Shown in pieces: positions 6,802 to 15,030 of a stretch of 63,913 nt of DNA. Position numbers and translations under genes: made by a program. The notes beneath the pieces were generated by a model that was given only the letters and a program-made list of their open reading frames with translations, ran no database searches and was not told where the DNA came from. Location of the stretch: the NCBI GenBank assembly GCA_015065215.1, contig SVQT01000005.1:1-63913 (forward strand). The letters are read 5' to 3'. The first letter of the stretch is position 1. Every line of letters starts with the position of its first letter. This stretch comes from Oscillospiraceae bacterium. GTDB lineage: Bacteria > Bacillota > Clostridia > Oscillospirales > CAG-272.

Positions 6802-6830
6802 TTTACTGCAAACGGCGGGTGGTCTATAAT
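6802..6830 (+). promoter_or_regulatory. Promoter of the ferredoxin/FAD-oxidoreductase pair
   Basis: TTTACT (6802-6807), 17 bases, TATAAT (6825-6830). The weak -35 box fits activation by the adjacent AraC protein. Confidence 0.65.
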
Positions 6831-6860
6831 GAAAACGATGAAAAGCGAAAGGAGACCGTG

Positions 6861-7037
6861 ATGGCAACCTATCAAGTAACCGATGGATGCTGCTTTTGTA
6901 CAGAGTGCCAATTTGTTTGCCCTGTAGGGGCAATCACAATGGATAGCGGCGGCGCCCATATTGACGGGGGAAAATGCATTGGCTGTGGCAAATGCGCTCA
7001 AAATTGCGCCTCAGAGGCGATAGAGAGAAAGGAGTAA
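6861..7037 (+). CDS. 2[4Fe-4S] ferredoxin
   Basis: A 58-aa protein from the ATG at 6861 (AAAGGAG upstream). Two cluster motifs are present: CCFCTECQFVCPVGAI and CIGCGKCAQNCASEAI, as in clostridial ferredoxins of about 55-60 aa. It ends three bases before the FAD-dependent oxidoreductase gene, so it is very likely the dedicated electron carrier or small subunit for that enzyme. Confidence 0.93.
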   Translation: MATYQVTDGCCFCTECQFVCPVGAITMDSGGAHIDGGKCIGCGKCAQNCASEAIERKE

Positions 7038-7040
7038 GAG

Positions 7041-8594
7041 ATGATTTATTATACTGGAAAAACGGTAAAAGAATTGGAAAGGGAATTGCCCGTTTACGGG
7101 GCATATGATGTGATCGTGGTCGGTGGCGGCGTTGCCGGTGTCGGCGCGGCTATGGCGGCAGGTAAGCGTGGCTGTAAAACCCTTTTGCTGGAGGCGACCT
7201 CAGCATTGGGCGGTCTTGTTACCATGGGTCTTGTCAATATCCCGTTGGATTTTGTGTCCGGCCTTGGCAAAGAGATGATGAACGAATTGGATGCCATTGA
7301 GGGCCACTGGCACCGCAATACAGACCCTGAAAAACATAAGCTGGTGCTGGATCGCATGATCAGAAAGTATCATGTTGAGGTGCTGTTTGTCACCTCTGTG
7401 GTAGATGCCATCATGGATGGCGATACCGTGAAGGGTGTGGTCATTCAGACCAAAACCGGCCGCCGCGCCGTATTTGGCAAGCGTTTTGTGGATGCCAGCG
7501 GCGATTCTGATCTGGCCTACTATGCCGGTGCCGAGACTGTTTCGGGCAGACCCGGGGACGGTATGAGCCAGGCCTGCTCGCTGGAATTTACTTTGGGTGG
7601 CGTGAATTGGGAGACCTATCGGAATTCAGATCTGAAAAAGAACGATCCCCGTTGGGTCAAGCGTATCCGCGAGGATCTGGCAAGCGGACTACTGCCTTAC
7701 GAATCGGATAATCACCTGAATTGGATCACCCACCTGCCCGGCAGGCCGCAGCATTGCGGTATGGACGAGGTGAGCATCTGCTTTGTGCATTCCCGTCGTT
7801 GCTTCCCGTTGGATCCAAGTGATCTGACCCGTATGTATTTTGAAGGCAGAGAGCAGTCGCATATGCTGGCGGCATATATTAAGAAGGCTATCCCGGGCTT
7901 TGAGAATTCTTACCTGACCGCCACAGCCTCCTTGCTTGGCGTGCGAGAGAGCCGCCGTATCGTCGGCGAGTACACGCTGACTGCTGAGGATATTGCCTTT
8001 ACACGTAAGCACGATGATGTGATCGCCATTTCCAATCACGGCTATGATATTCACAATTTTGAAGAAACCGGTAACATCAAGTGGGCGCCCATTGAATTGA
8101 ATGGAGAAACGCAGTATGTCATCAGCAATTCGGGTGGCTTCGGCACCACGACGCCGCCCCCCGACGGCAAGCCGGTGGTGAATTGCAAGGGGCAGACTGC
8201 CGAATTTGCCGAATTTGAGCCGGGACTGTACTATGACATTCCTTATCGTTGTTTAGTGCCCGAACGGGTAGAGAATTTGCTTGCCGCAGGCAGAAATCTT
8301 TCCTCTGACGTTTACGCGCAATCTGGCGCGCGCCTGATCATGTGTTGCCTTTCTATGGGTGAGGCGGCAGGGACCGCCGCCGCGCTATCCTTGGCAAAGG
8401 ACATCACGCCAAGACAGGTGGATCGCCGTGAGCTACAGCGTGAGTTGATCGCCAACGGTTGCAATCTGGGGCAGAATATGCGCGAGATCCCCGGTATTGG
8501 TAGTGGTGATTTCGAGGAGAACTATCAGAATCCCGAATTCCGTGCGGATGCCCGTGTGATTCAAAATGCTGCCAATGAATTTACAAGAAAATAA
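7041..8594 (+). CDS. FAD-dependent oxidoreductase (FAD_oxidored type)
   Basis: A 517-aa flavoprotein with the dinucleotide-binding motif VIVVGGGVAGVGAAMAA near residues 25-41 and the continuation LLLEATSALGGLVTMG. The C-terminal part LLAAGRNLSSDVYAQSGARLIMCCLSMGEAAGTAAALS is the second FAD-contact region seen in this family. The reaction is unknown; relatives occur beside sugar and aromatic catabolic genes. Pairing with a ferredoxin points to ferredoxin-linked oxidation or reduction of a small molecule, probably the ligand sensed by the PocR regulator. A terminator follows at once. Confidence 0.85.
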   Translation: MIYYTGKTVKELERELPVYGAYDVIVVGGGVAGVGAAMAAGKRGCKTLLLEATSALGGLVTMGLVNIPLDFVSGLGKEMMNELDAIEGHWHRNTDPEKHKLVLDRMIRKYHVEVLFVTSVVDAIMDGDTVKGVVIQTKTGRRAVFGKRFVDASGDSDLAYYAGAETVSGRPGDGMSQACSLEFTLGGVNWETYRNSDLKKNDPRWVKRIREDLASGLLPYESDNHLNWITHLPGRPQHCGMDEVSICFVHSRRCFPLDPSDLTRMYFEGREQSHMLAAYIKKAIPGFENSYLTATASLLGVRESRRIVGEYTLTAEDIAFTRKHDDVIAISNHGYDIHNFEETGNIKWAPIELNGETQYVISNSGGFGTTTPPPDGKPVVNCKGQTAEFAEFEPGLYYDIPYRCLVPERVENLLAAGRNLSSDVYAQSGARLIMCCLSMGEAAGTAAALSLAKDITPRQVDRRELQRELIANGCNLGQNMREIPGIGSGDFEENYQNPEFRADARVIQNAANEFTRK

Positions 8595-8640
8595 GCAAAG
8601 CCCGTCCGCAAAATGCTTGCGGGCGGGCTTTGCTTATTTG
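8595..8640 (+). terminator. Rho-independent terminator
   Basis: GCAAAGCCCG(T)CCGCAA pairs with TTGCGGGCGGGCTTTGC around a short loop, followed by TTATTT. It can serve both convergent transcripts (7041 gene and 8648 gene). Confidence 0.88.
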
Positions 8641-8647
8641 GCTCATA

Positions 8648-9385
8648 TTACAGTCTTTTGCGGCAGCCGTCGATCTGAATATTCTGCCCCGAAATATAGC
8701 CTGCCCCCTCGCTTGCAAGGAAGCAGATGAGGTTGGCGTTCTCGCGGTCACTGCCCGTCCTGCCCATATAGGAAAGAGAGGAGGAGGTCACGGCATCCAC
8801 GTTCTCGTCCGAGGAGTCGGAAACGCTGCCGGGGGAGATGGCGTTCACCGTCACGCCCTTATCGGCAACCTCCTTGGCAAGTGCCTTGGTGAGGGAGATG
8901 ACCGCACCCTTGGTGGCGGAGTAGGCGGTCATGGTGCCGTTGCCGTAAACGCCTGCCACCGATGCCACGTTGATCACGCGACCAAAGCCCTGTGTCAGCA
9001 TGGCGGGCAGTACCGCACGGGTCACGTATACAGTGCCGAACACGTTGATGTTAAAAAACAGATGCCATTTCTCGGCGGAAAGCTCGGTGAAGGGGGTAAA
9101 CTCTCGCCAGAGCGCCGCGTTGTTCACCAGAATGTCGATCTTGCCGAAGTGCGCCATGACGGTGGCGATCACATCGTTTACCTTGGCCTCGTCGCTGATG
9201 TCGCAGACAAAGCTCTGCGCGTCACGCCCGAGGGCGGCACACTCCGCCTTGACGGCATTCAGCTTTTCCTCATTGATATCCAGCAATATCATGTCCGCGC
9301 CCCGCTCTGCCAGCTGCAGCGCCGTGGCTCTGCCAATGCCTACGGCAGCACCGGTCACCAGGGCGACCTTGTTACTAAAATCCAT
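8648..9385 (-). CDS. SDR-family oxidoreductase
   Basis: A 245-aa short-chain dehydrogenase: NAD(P)-binding motif TGAAVGIG, NNAALW, catalytic Ser in NVASVAG and YSATK (catalytic Tyr and Lys), and a C-terminal YISGQNIQIDGC typical of the 3-oxoacyl-ACP reductase-like classical SDRs. The acidic DINEEKL after the second strand favours NAD over NADP. It is the last gene of an SDR / dehydroquinase-like / SDR operon and is therefore more likely a polyol or sugar-acid dehydrogenase than a fatty acid enzyme. The substrate is unknown. Confidence 0.88.
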   Translation of the reverse strand: MDFSNKVALVTGAAVGIGRATALQLAERGADMILLDINEEKLNAVKAECAALGRDAQSFVCDISDEAKVNDVIATVMAHFGKIDILVNNAALWREFTPFTELSAEKWHLFFNINVFGTVYVTRAVLPAMLTQGFGRVINVASVAGVYGNGTMTAYSATKGAVISLTKALAKEVADKGVTVNAISPGSVSDSSDENVDAVTSSSLSYMGRTGSDRENANLICFLASEGAGYISGQNIQIDGCRKRL

Positions 9386-9400
9386 GCACGTGTCTCCTTT

Positions 9401-10186
9401 TTAAAGTCTTTCCTTCGGCAGATAGTCAAAATTATCCAGTACCGCACGGGCGGCGCGGAGCAGGGGCTGATCCTTGGAGGAGCGCGCATCGTACTGCTGC
9501 ACGCACAGTCCCATCACGCAGCCCAGCGCCGGGCCGATCATACGGTGGAAGCGGCAATGGGTGCCCCCCGAGAGAAAGAGGAAGGGGATATCCAGCTCTT
9601 TTTTCAGCAGCGTTGTGATGCGCAGATTTTCCATTTCCTCCTCTGCCGAGTTGCCCGCAGTGACGATTTTCACAATATCCGCGCCGCGCTTTTGTTGCTC
9701 GAAGGCGATACGCAGCACCTCCTCGGCAGGGGTGTATTTCAGCACGTGCGAGGACATCAGCACCTCACCTCCCGCCTCGTGGATGCGGTCGATGAGGCGT
9801 CGCTGCTTGTCAATGGCGGCGGCATCCATAGTGAGCTCGTTTTCCTCGCGGTGATAATAGTCGCCCATCACGTCGCAAAGGGTAGCGCCCCATTTGGCAA
9901 GGTCGACCAGCTCATCGCCGATCTCGTCGTCGCTTTTACCCTTGTTAAAGCCGTGGCGATAGTTGGTTATATAAACGGGGCGGTTGCCCATATAGCGTAG
10001 CACGCGCTTGATCTCTTCCTCGGTGCGCTGGGTGGGATCCATGCGGCAGATCTGATAGCCGTAGGCATCTGCTCCCTCAAAGGCGGCGTTGCGGGCGGTG
10101 ATGATCGCCTGATCTGCCGTCTCGGTGATCACCATGCAGCACAGCAGCGGCTTGTTTTGCCCAAGAAATGTCGGCTTTTGTTGCAT
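9401..10186 (-). CDS. Type I 3-dehydroquinate dehydratase-like protein
   Basis: A 261-aa protein from the ATG at 10186, chosen because GTGAGG lies six bases upstream while the GTG at 10198 overlaps that ribosome site. The TIM-barrel pattern of class I dehydroquinases is visible: EGADAYGYQICRMD, YITNYRHG, and GADIVKIVTAGNSAEE with the lysine that would form the Schiff base. The surrounding motifs differ from true AroD. Its place between two SDR genes and away from aromatic biosynthesis genes points to a catabolic role, for example dehydration or cleavage of a cyclic polyol or sugar-acid intermediate. Confidence 0.72.
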   Translation of the reverse strand: MQQKPTFLGQNKPLLCCMVITETADQAIITARNAAFEGADAYGYQICRMDPTQRTEEEIKRVLRYMGNRPVYITNYRHGFNKGKSDDEIGDELVDLAKWGATLCDVMGDYYHREENELTMDAAAIDKQRRLIDRIHEAGGEVLMSSHVLKYTPAEEVLRIAFEQQKRGADIVKIVTAGNSAEEEMENLRITTLLKKELDIPFLFLSGGTHCRFHRMIGPALGCVMGLCVQQYDARSSKDQPLLRAARAVLDNFDYLPKERL

Positions 10187-10194
10187 ACGTAACC

Positions 10195-10965
10195 TCACTT
10201 TTCGTATTTCAGACGTTGCATCGCGTCACGTCCGCCGTCGATTAAAAGATTGGTGCCGTTGACGAACTGTCCCTTGTCGGAGGCGACAAACAGCACCAGA
10301 TCAATGATCTCCTGCGGGTCGGCGGCGCGGTTTAGCATGGTGCGCATATTGGCCATGGCGGCGCGGGTCAGAACGGGGCCGGGGGAGATGCACACGCAGC
10401 GCACGCCGTAGCGAGCACCCGCCTGCGCCACCGACTTGGTAAAGCCGTTCATCAAGGCGGATTTGGCGGTGGGATAGTCCACACCGATGCGATCCCCCTC
10501 AATACCCGAGATCGAGCCGATGTTGATGATCAGACCGCTTTTCTGTTCTCGCATCTGCGACAGCACGGCGTGGGCAAAGTAAAAGGGCCCTTTGAGATTG
10601 ACGTCCAGTCCCCATTCGTACACGTCGATGGGCACGTCGCAAAAATCCTTGCCCTTGGTGTCGGCCTTCAGCATACGGACGGCTGTTCCGCCTGCAAAAT
10701 TGGCCATAACGTCGATGCGGCCGAACTCGCTGACCGCTCTGTCGCGGGCGGCGCAGACCTGTGCGTAGTCCCGTACGTCACAAAGCGCGCCTACGGCCCG
10801 TCCAACACCCTTTTGGTTAATCTCGTTGACTTTTTCGTTTAAAACGGCTTCGTTCACGTCGCACATCAATACATTGCCGCCTTCGGCGGCAAAGCATTGT
10901 GCAAACAGCAGCCCCATGCCCGAGGCGGCACCGGTGGAAATGGCGACTTGGTTTTGAAATCTCAT
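10195..10965 (-). CDS. SDR-family oxidoreductase
   Basis: A 256-aa short-chain dehydrogenase from the ATG at 10965 (GGAGAA upstream); the upstream ORF extension has no start signal. Motifs: TGAASGMG, DVNEAVLN (acidic, NAD-type), the active-site serine in NIGSISG, and YPTAK. It is the first gene of a three-gene operon and only eight bases before the dehydroquinase-like gene. Two SDRs of different sequence flanking one dehydratase-like enzyme suggest successive oxidation and dehydration steps on one substrate. It is divergent from the AraC regulator at 11132, which probably controls it. Confidence 0.88.
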   Translation of the reverse strand: MRFQNQVAISTGAASGMGLLFAQCFAAEGGNVLMCDVNEAVLNEKVNEINQKGVGRAVGALCDVRDYAQVCAARDRAVSEFGRIDVMANFAGGTAVRMLKADTKGKDFCDVPIDVYEWGLDVNLKGPFYFAHAVLSQMREQKSGLIINIGSISGIEGDRIGVDYPTAKSALMNGFTKSVAQAGARYGVRCVCISPGPVLTRAAMANMRTMLNRAADPQEIIDLVLFVASDKGQFVNGTNLLIDGGRDAMQRLKYEK

Positions 10966-11083
10966 AGCGGTTCTCCTGTGGATACAATCATACTTCTTTT
11001 TCACTTTACTATAACACGACGGCAAAGTCAATAATCAAAAATGATATTTTTTGCGTTTTTCGATGCTAATGCCATGAAAACGA

Positions 11084-11112
11084 TTGTTTTTCTTGCCTTT
11101 TTGCGTTATAAT
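11084..11112 (+). promoter_or_regulatory. Promoter of the AraC regulator at 11132
   Basis: TTGTTT (11084-11089), 17 bases, TATAAT (11107-11112). Confidence 0.7.
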
Positions 11113-11131
11113 GAATCAAAGAGGTGAGGAT

Positions 11132-11896
11132 ATGACAGATTTGCGCGCACTGACTCCAACCGAGGTTGTGGAGGCGATAACCGTCCACTCAGAAAAGGGA
11201 CGGTACCTGAAAATGGAGTGCCGAGCGTGGTACGGACTTTCCTTTTGCCGCGAGGGGGAGATCATCTATACGCAAAACGGCAAACAGACCCGCTCAGATA
11301 AAAGCTGTGCGGTGATATTGCCCATGGGCGGCTACTATGAGTTGGAGGGTAGCAGGACTGGGGATTTCCCCCTGATCAATTTTTTGTGTACCGAGGATTG
11401 CGCAATACGCGAATTTGTGCGTATCCCCTTGCGCAGTCCCGAAACCTATTGGCGTGATTTTGAAAGCCTGCGCGAGCTGACACTATTGGGGCGCAACCGC
11501 TTGAAGGTGCTCGCTCAGCTTTACGCTATGCTACACCGATTGGCACAGGAAAATGAAATGCAAAACGATGCCTTGGGGCCAATCGTGGCATATTTGGAGG
11601 AGCATTATGCCGATCCCCAGCTCTCCAATACCGTACTGGCGGCCCAGGGAAATATCAGCGAAGTTTATATGCGTCAGCTCTTTCGGGAAAAATACGGCAC
11701 CTCTCCAAAGCAGTATGTTTTGGAGCTTCGAATGCAAAAGGCAAGGCAGCTGTTGGGAGAGGGGAGCGCCTCAATCGGAGAAGTTGCCGCCTCCTGCGGT
11801 TTTACCGCAATCTATCATTTTTGCCGCGCTTTCAAGAGCGCGATTGGCCAAACACCTACTGAGTACCGCCGCCATAACCGAAAAACACTGCTGTGA
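11132..11896 (+). CDS. AraC-family transcriptional regulator
   Basis: A 254-aa protein from the ATG at 11132 (GAGGTGAGGA upstream). The N-terminal about 110 residues look like a cupin-type sensor (GLSFCREGEIIYTQNGKQ ... VILPMGGYYELEG), and the C-terminal 100 residues are the paired AraC helix-turn-helix (LSNTVLAAQGNISEVYMRQLFREKYGTSP; IGEVAASCGFTAIYHFCRAFK). It is divergent from the SDR/dehydroquinase-like operon and likely regulates it. A very long terminator follows. Confidence 0.9.
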   Translation: MTDLRALTPTEVVEAITVHSEKGRYLKMECRAWYGLSFCREGEIIYTQNGKQTRSDKSCAVILPMGGYYELEGSRTGDFPLINFLCTEDCAIREFVRIPLRSPETYWRDFESLRELTLLGRNRLKVLAQLYAMLHRLAQENEMQNDALGPIVAYLEEHYADPQLSNTVLAAQGNISEVYMRQLFREKYGTSPKQYVLELRMQKARQLLGEGSASIGEVAASCGFTAIYHFCRAFKSAIGQTPTEYRRHNRKTLL

Positions 11897-11914
11897 TCCG
11901 TTTGACGGCAGTAG

Positions 11915-11978
11915 CAAAAAGGCATCAGCCATAGCGTTGCGCGCACACGCGCGCAACGCTATGGCTGATGCCTTTTTG
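11915..11978. terminator. Bidirectional terminator with a perfect 30-bp stem
   Basis: CAAAAAGGCATCAGCCATAG... and its exact complement ending ...GCCTTTTTG enclose the loop ACAC: a mismatch-free 30-bp stem with A and T runs at its ends. It lies between convergent genes (AraC and antiporter). The stem is far longer than needed for termination. Confidence 0.92.
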
Positions 11979-11987
11979 TTTGGTCTG

Positions 11988-13349
11988 TTATTTGCCGGCG
12001 CCCACTTTGGTTTCTTTCTTAGAAGGCGTTTTTTGGCTTATGTTGGTTGCTGCGTTTGGTGCGGCGGCAAGCATTTCCGCATCGGTCTTTCTCGCGCTGG
12101 TCTTGCCCTCAGGCTTAATTTCTCCCGCCCGCATCAGCGAGATCTTGGTGAGGGTGGGGCCGACAATCTCGTAGATCAGCACCGCAAACAGGGTGATTTG
12201 CGCTACAATGGCACCGCCATCGGCCAGATTTTGCGCCTTCATTGCCATACCAAGGGCAACGCCCGCCTGTGGGAAGAGGGTGATACCCAAGTATTTTACA
12301 ATGTTATCGTCGCAATGCATCATTTTAGCACTGCCAAAGGCACCGCCGTATTTGCCGGCGCACCGTGCCAAGATGTATAGCAAGCCAATGACCACGATCG
12401 CCCAATCGGTAAAGACCGAAAGCTCCAGCTCGGCACCGCTGAGTACGAAAAACAGAATGAATAAGGGGCCGGTCCAGCGGTCCAGACGGTCCATGAGCTC
12501 CTCCGAGAAGTCGCACACGTTACAGAAAATGGTGCCCAGCATCATGCAGGAAAGCAGGGGGGAGAAGGCCACGTGAACTTGGCCGATATGAAAACTCATG
12601 TTGGAAAGCGCGACGGTCAGCAGAACAAAGGCCACCGACATCGAAAGACGCTTGGAGCGGGAGTGGAAGAAGCGCTCGCAGAAAGTGAAGATAAAGCCCA
12701 TGACGGTGCCCAAAATCAGCGAGAGCACTACCTCCAGGATCGGTTCCAGCACAATAGAAAGTATGCTGACCTTGCCCGCGGAAATGGCATTGGCAACGCC
12801 AAAGGAAACGGCAAAGAGAACAAGGCCAACCGCATCGTCCAAGGCGACCACGGGCAGTAGCGTGGAGGTAAGGGGACCTTTCGCCTTATATTGTCGTACC
12901 ACCATCAACGTGGCGGCAGGGGCGGTGGCAGATGCCACGGCGCCCAGAACGATGGCAGCGGAAAGACTCAACTTATCCGGCATCATAAAGTGCAGAGCAA
13001 TCAGTACACCATCCACCAAAAGAGTGGTGACGACCGCCTGCAAAATGCCGATCACGGTGGCTTGCTTGCCGGTATGCTTTAGCTCAGAAAGGCGAAACTC
13101 ATTGCCGATGGAGAAGGCGATAAAGCCAAGTGCGATGTCGCACAGGATCGAGAATGCCTCCACTTGCCCCATGTTGTTAAAGCCAAGACCGGGAACGCCG
13201 ATCAGGCCAAGGCAGTAGGGACCTACCAAAATACCGGCCACCAGATAGGCCGTCACGGCAGGGAGCTTTAATATTTTCGCAAGGCGGGACAGCATTAAGC
13301 CCGCAAAAAGCGCAATGGAAAGAGAGAGCAGGATTTGCGTGAGTGACAT
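11988..13349 (-). CDS. Cation:proton antiporter (CPA2 / KefB-type membrane domain)
   Basis: A 453-aa protein from the ATG at 13349 (AGGAGA upstream) with about 12 hydrophobic segments. N-terminal LAKILKLPAVTAYLVAGILVGP and VALDDAVGLVLFAVSFG (the paired acidic residues of the ion site) are typical of CPA2 sodium or potassium:proton antiporters. There is no C-terminal TrkA-N regulatory domain; instead a short basic tail (KTSARKTDAE...KKETKVGAGK). It is monocistronic with its own promoter and presumably maintains cytoplasmic pH or sodium balance. Confidence 0.88.
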   Translation of the reverse strand: MSLTQILLSLSIALFAGLMLSRLAKILKLPAVTAYLVAGILVGPYCLGLIGVPGLGFNNMGQVEAFSILCDIALGFIAFSIGNEFRLSELKHTGKQATVIGILQAVVTTLLVDGVLIALHFMMPDKLSLSAAIVLGAVASATAPAATLMVVRQYKAKGPLTSTLLPVVALDDAVGLVLFAVSFGVANAISAGKVSILSIVLEPILEVVLSLILGTVMGFIFTFCERFFHSRSKRLSMSVAFVLLTVALSNMSFHIGQVHVAFSPLLSCMMLGTIFCNVCDFSEELMDRLDRWTGPLFILFFVLSGAELELSVFTDWAIVVIGLLYILARCAGKYGGAFGSAKMMHCDDNIVKYLGITLFPQAGVALGMAMKAQNLADGGAIVAQITLFAVLIYEIVGPTLTKISLMRAGEIKPEGKTSARKTDAEMLAAAPNAATNISQKTPSKKETKVGAGK

Positions 13350-13386
13350 ATGATCATCTCCTATTATATCGTAAAGTCCGAATAGC

Positions 13387-13415
13387 ATCATACCACCTTT
13401 TGGTGATAAAGTCAA
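13387..13415 (-). promoter_or_regulatory. Sigma-A promoter of the antiporter gene
   Basis: On the minus strand TTGACT (13410-13415), 17 bases, TATGAT (13387-13392). The spacer carries the short palindrome CACCaaaaGGTG. Confidence 0.75.
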
Positions 13416-13442
13416 GGCGAAATCGAAATTTGCCGAAAAAGA

Positions 13443-14078
13443 TTAAAAATCTTTTGGGCAATGGCGTTCGCACGCATCAAGATAAGCGGTGATTTCTGCC
13501 TGACCGTGCGCAAAAGCGCCCAGTGGTACATAGTCGTGGGAGGCCAGAATGTGGCATAAAGGAAGGGTGCGCAGACGCCGGAGGCTTTCCCGGTAAAGAG
13601 AGGGATAACGTACGCCGTTTACGTACTTATCCACGCCGCGTTGCTGTAGGCAATCGCCGGAAATGAGCGTGCCTGTGGGCAGATGAAAATACCCAACCGA
13701 CTGCTTGGTGTGCCCTGGCAGGTGTAGCGCTTGCAAGCAATCAAAAAGCAGCTCACCGTCGGATAAGTGGCGATACGGTAGCGATTTTACCGCTTCACTG
13801 GCGTAGATCTCCATTTCGGGAAAGTGCTCCCGCAAGCGTGACGCGCCGCCGGCGTGATCACCGTGCGAGTGGGTAAGAAGTAAGGCTTGCGGCGGATCGG
13901 TCAGATCAAGCGCGCGCAGAGCCGGAAGAATGCGCTGATCCACGTCGCGATCGGTGGTAGCACAGTCGATCAGCAGATAGCCCTCACGCAAGCATATGAC
14001 AAAAACAGCTGTATAGATGCGCTCAAAGGGCACCTCGATTTTAAAAATGCCGTCAATCGGCTCGGTGATCTTCATCAT
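13443..14078 (-). CDS. MBL-fold metallo-hydrolase
   Basis: A 211-aa protein with the zinc-binding signature LTHSHGDHAGG (residues about 67-77), a later LPGHTKQSVGY histidine, SGDCLQQ (bridging aspartate) and a final ASHD. The overall size matches small glyoxalase II-like hydrolases. Its ATG overlaps the stop codon of the upstream AraC gene (ATGA), so the two are co-translated, an unusual pairing of regulator and hydrolase. The substrate is unknown; a thioester or lactone from the sugar pathway next door is possible. Confidence 0.88.
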   Translation of the reverse strand: MMKITEPIDGIFKIEVPFERIYTAVFVICLREGYLLIDCATTDRDVDQRILPALRALDLTDPPQALLLTHSHGDHAGGASRLREHFPEMEIYASEAVKSLPYRHLSDGELLFDCLQALHLPGHTKQSVGYFHLPTGTLISGDCLQQRGVDKYVNGVRYPSLYRESLRRLRTLPLCHILASHDYVPLGAFAHGQAEITAYLDACERHCPKDF

Positions 14079-14887
14079 ATCCCCCTATACGTGTCGCTTT
14101 TTTGCCGCAATTTGATGGGCGAAAAGCCGTACACTCTTTTGAATTTTTCTGAAAAATAATTGCTGTCGTTAAAGCCGCAGGCAAAGGCCACGGCAGAGAT
14201 CTTCAGGTGCGGCTCGCTTTTCAGCATTGCCTCGGCCCGTTGCAGGCGGAGCATGGTGAGATATTCCGAAAAGCCGAAGCCGGTCTCTTTTTTGAAAAGG
14301 CGCGAGAGATGCTCGGGGCTTATCGAAATGATCCTTGCCGTGTCGGAAAGGGTCACGGTCTCAGCATAGTGCGCTTTAATATGCGCCACCGCTTGCTCAA
14401 TGTAGGGTGGGAGGGGAGAGATGGAAAGGCAGCTCGCGGCATTCCGCACCAGCGTGTAAAAAAGCAGATGGAGATGTGTGGTCAGCACGCTTTCGGAGAG
14501 GGCATCGGGGTGCTGATACTCCTCACGGATCTGCCCGAGCAGTGCGCGCAGCTGCGGTACCAGCGCGGGGTTGCGGTAAAGATGCAGCAACGGCGGCAGC
14601 TTATCCATCACGTCGGCAGGAATGTAATGGCGCGAGCAGTTGATCAACGTGCGCGCCCGCCTTTTTTCGGGATAGAACGTCTTGTGCAGGGTGCCCTCAG
14701 GGATCAGCACCAGGTCTCCCGCCTCGACGTGATAGAGCTTGTTGTCTATGAAGTAGTGGCATTCGCCTTCCTCTAAAAAATACAGCTCAAAGGTGTTGTG
14801 ATAGTGCTTGGAGCCCGCCATGCTCTTGGCGTTGATCAGGTCCTCAAAGAAAAAATATCTGCCCTCGGTAGCAAGTGCCTTCGTCAT
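14075..14887 (-). CDS. AraC-family transcriptional regulator
   Basis: A 270-aa protein from the ATG at 14887 (AAAGGGAGG upstream). The N-terminal cupin domain is clear (HYHNTFELYFLEEGECHYFIDNK ... GDLVLIPEGTLHKTF), followed by the C-terminal paired helix-turn-helix (LSDTARIISISPEHLSRLFKKETGFG; ISAVAFACGFNDSNYFSEKFKR). It is divergent from the GH4 glycosidase and very likely activates it in response to a sugar. It overlaps the MBL-hydrolase gene by four bases. Confidence 0.92.
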   Translation of the reverse strand: MTKALATEGRYFFFEDLINAKSMAGSKHYHNTFELYFLEEGECHYFIDNKLYHVEAGDLVLIPEGTLHKTFYPEKRRARTLINCSRHYIPADVMDKLPPLLHLYRNPALVPQLRALLGQIREEYQHPDALSESVLTTHLHLLFYTLVRNAASCLSISPLPPYIEQAVAHIKAHYAETVTLSDTARIISISPEHLSRLFKKETGFGFSEYLTMLRLQRAEAMLKSEPHLKISAVAFACGFNDSNYFSEKFKRVYGFSPIKLRQKSDTYRGI

Positions 14888-14909
14888 GACTACACCTCCC
14901 TTTGCGGTC

Positions 14910-14938
14910 ATTGTAGCATAGAATGTCAAAAAAATCAA
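14910..14938 (-). promoter_or_regulatory. Promoter of the AraC/MBL pair
   Basis: On the minus strand TTGATT (14933-14938), 17 bases, TACAAT (14910-14915). Confidence 0.65.
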
Positions 14939-14955
14939 GATTTTTGCGGTGAAAA

Positions 14956-14997
14956 GTCAAATTGATAGAGGAAACATAAATAAATTTGACTTATAAT
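14956..14997 (+). promoter_or_regulatory. Candidate operator and -10 box upstream of the GH4 gene
   Basis: GTCAAATT (14956-14963) and its reverse complement AATTTGAC (14983-14990) are placed 19 bases apart and end just before TATAAT (14992-14997). No good -35 box sits at 17 bases, which fits activator dependence. The two arms could bind the divergent AraC protein or another dimer. Confidence 0.5.
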
Positions 14998-15030
14998 GAA
15001 AGTGAAAACAGCCAAAGGAGGCGTAAAAAT

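Noticed and set aside
8630-10000. 456-aa plus-strand ORF antisense to the SDR and dehydroquinase-like genes
   Set aside because: Composition (runs of His, Gly, Val) and lack of any domain mark it as a shadow; both minus-strand genes have clear motifs and ribosome sites.
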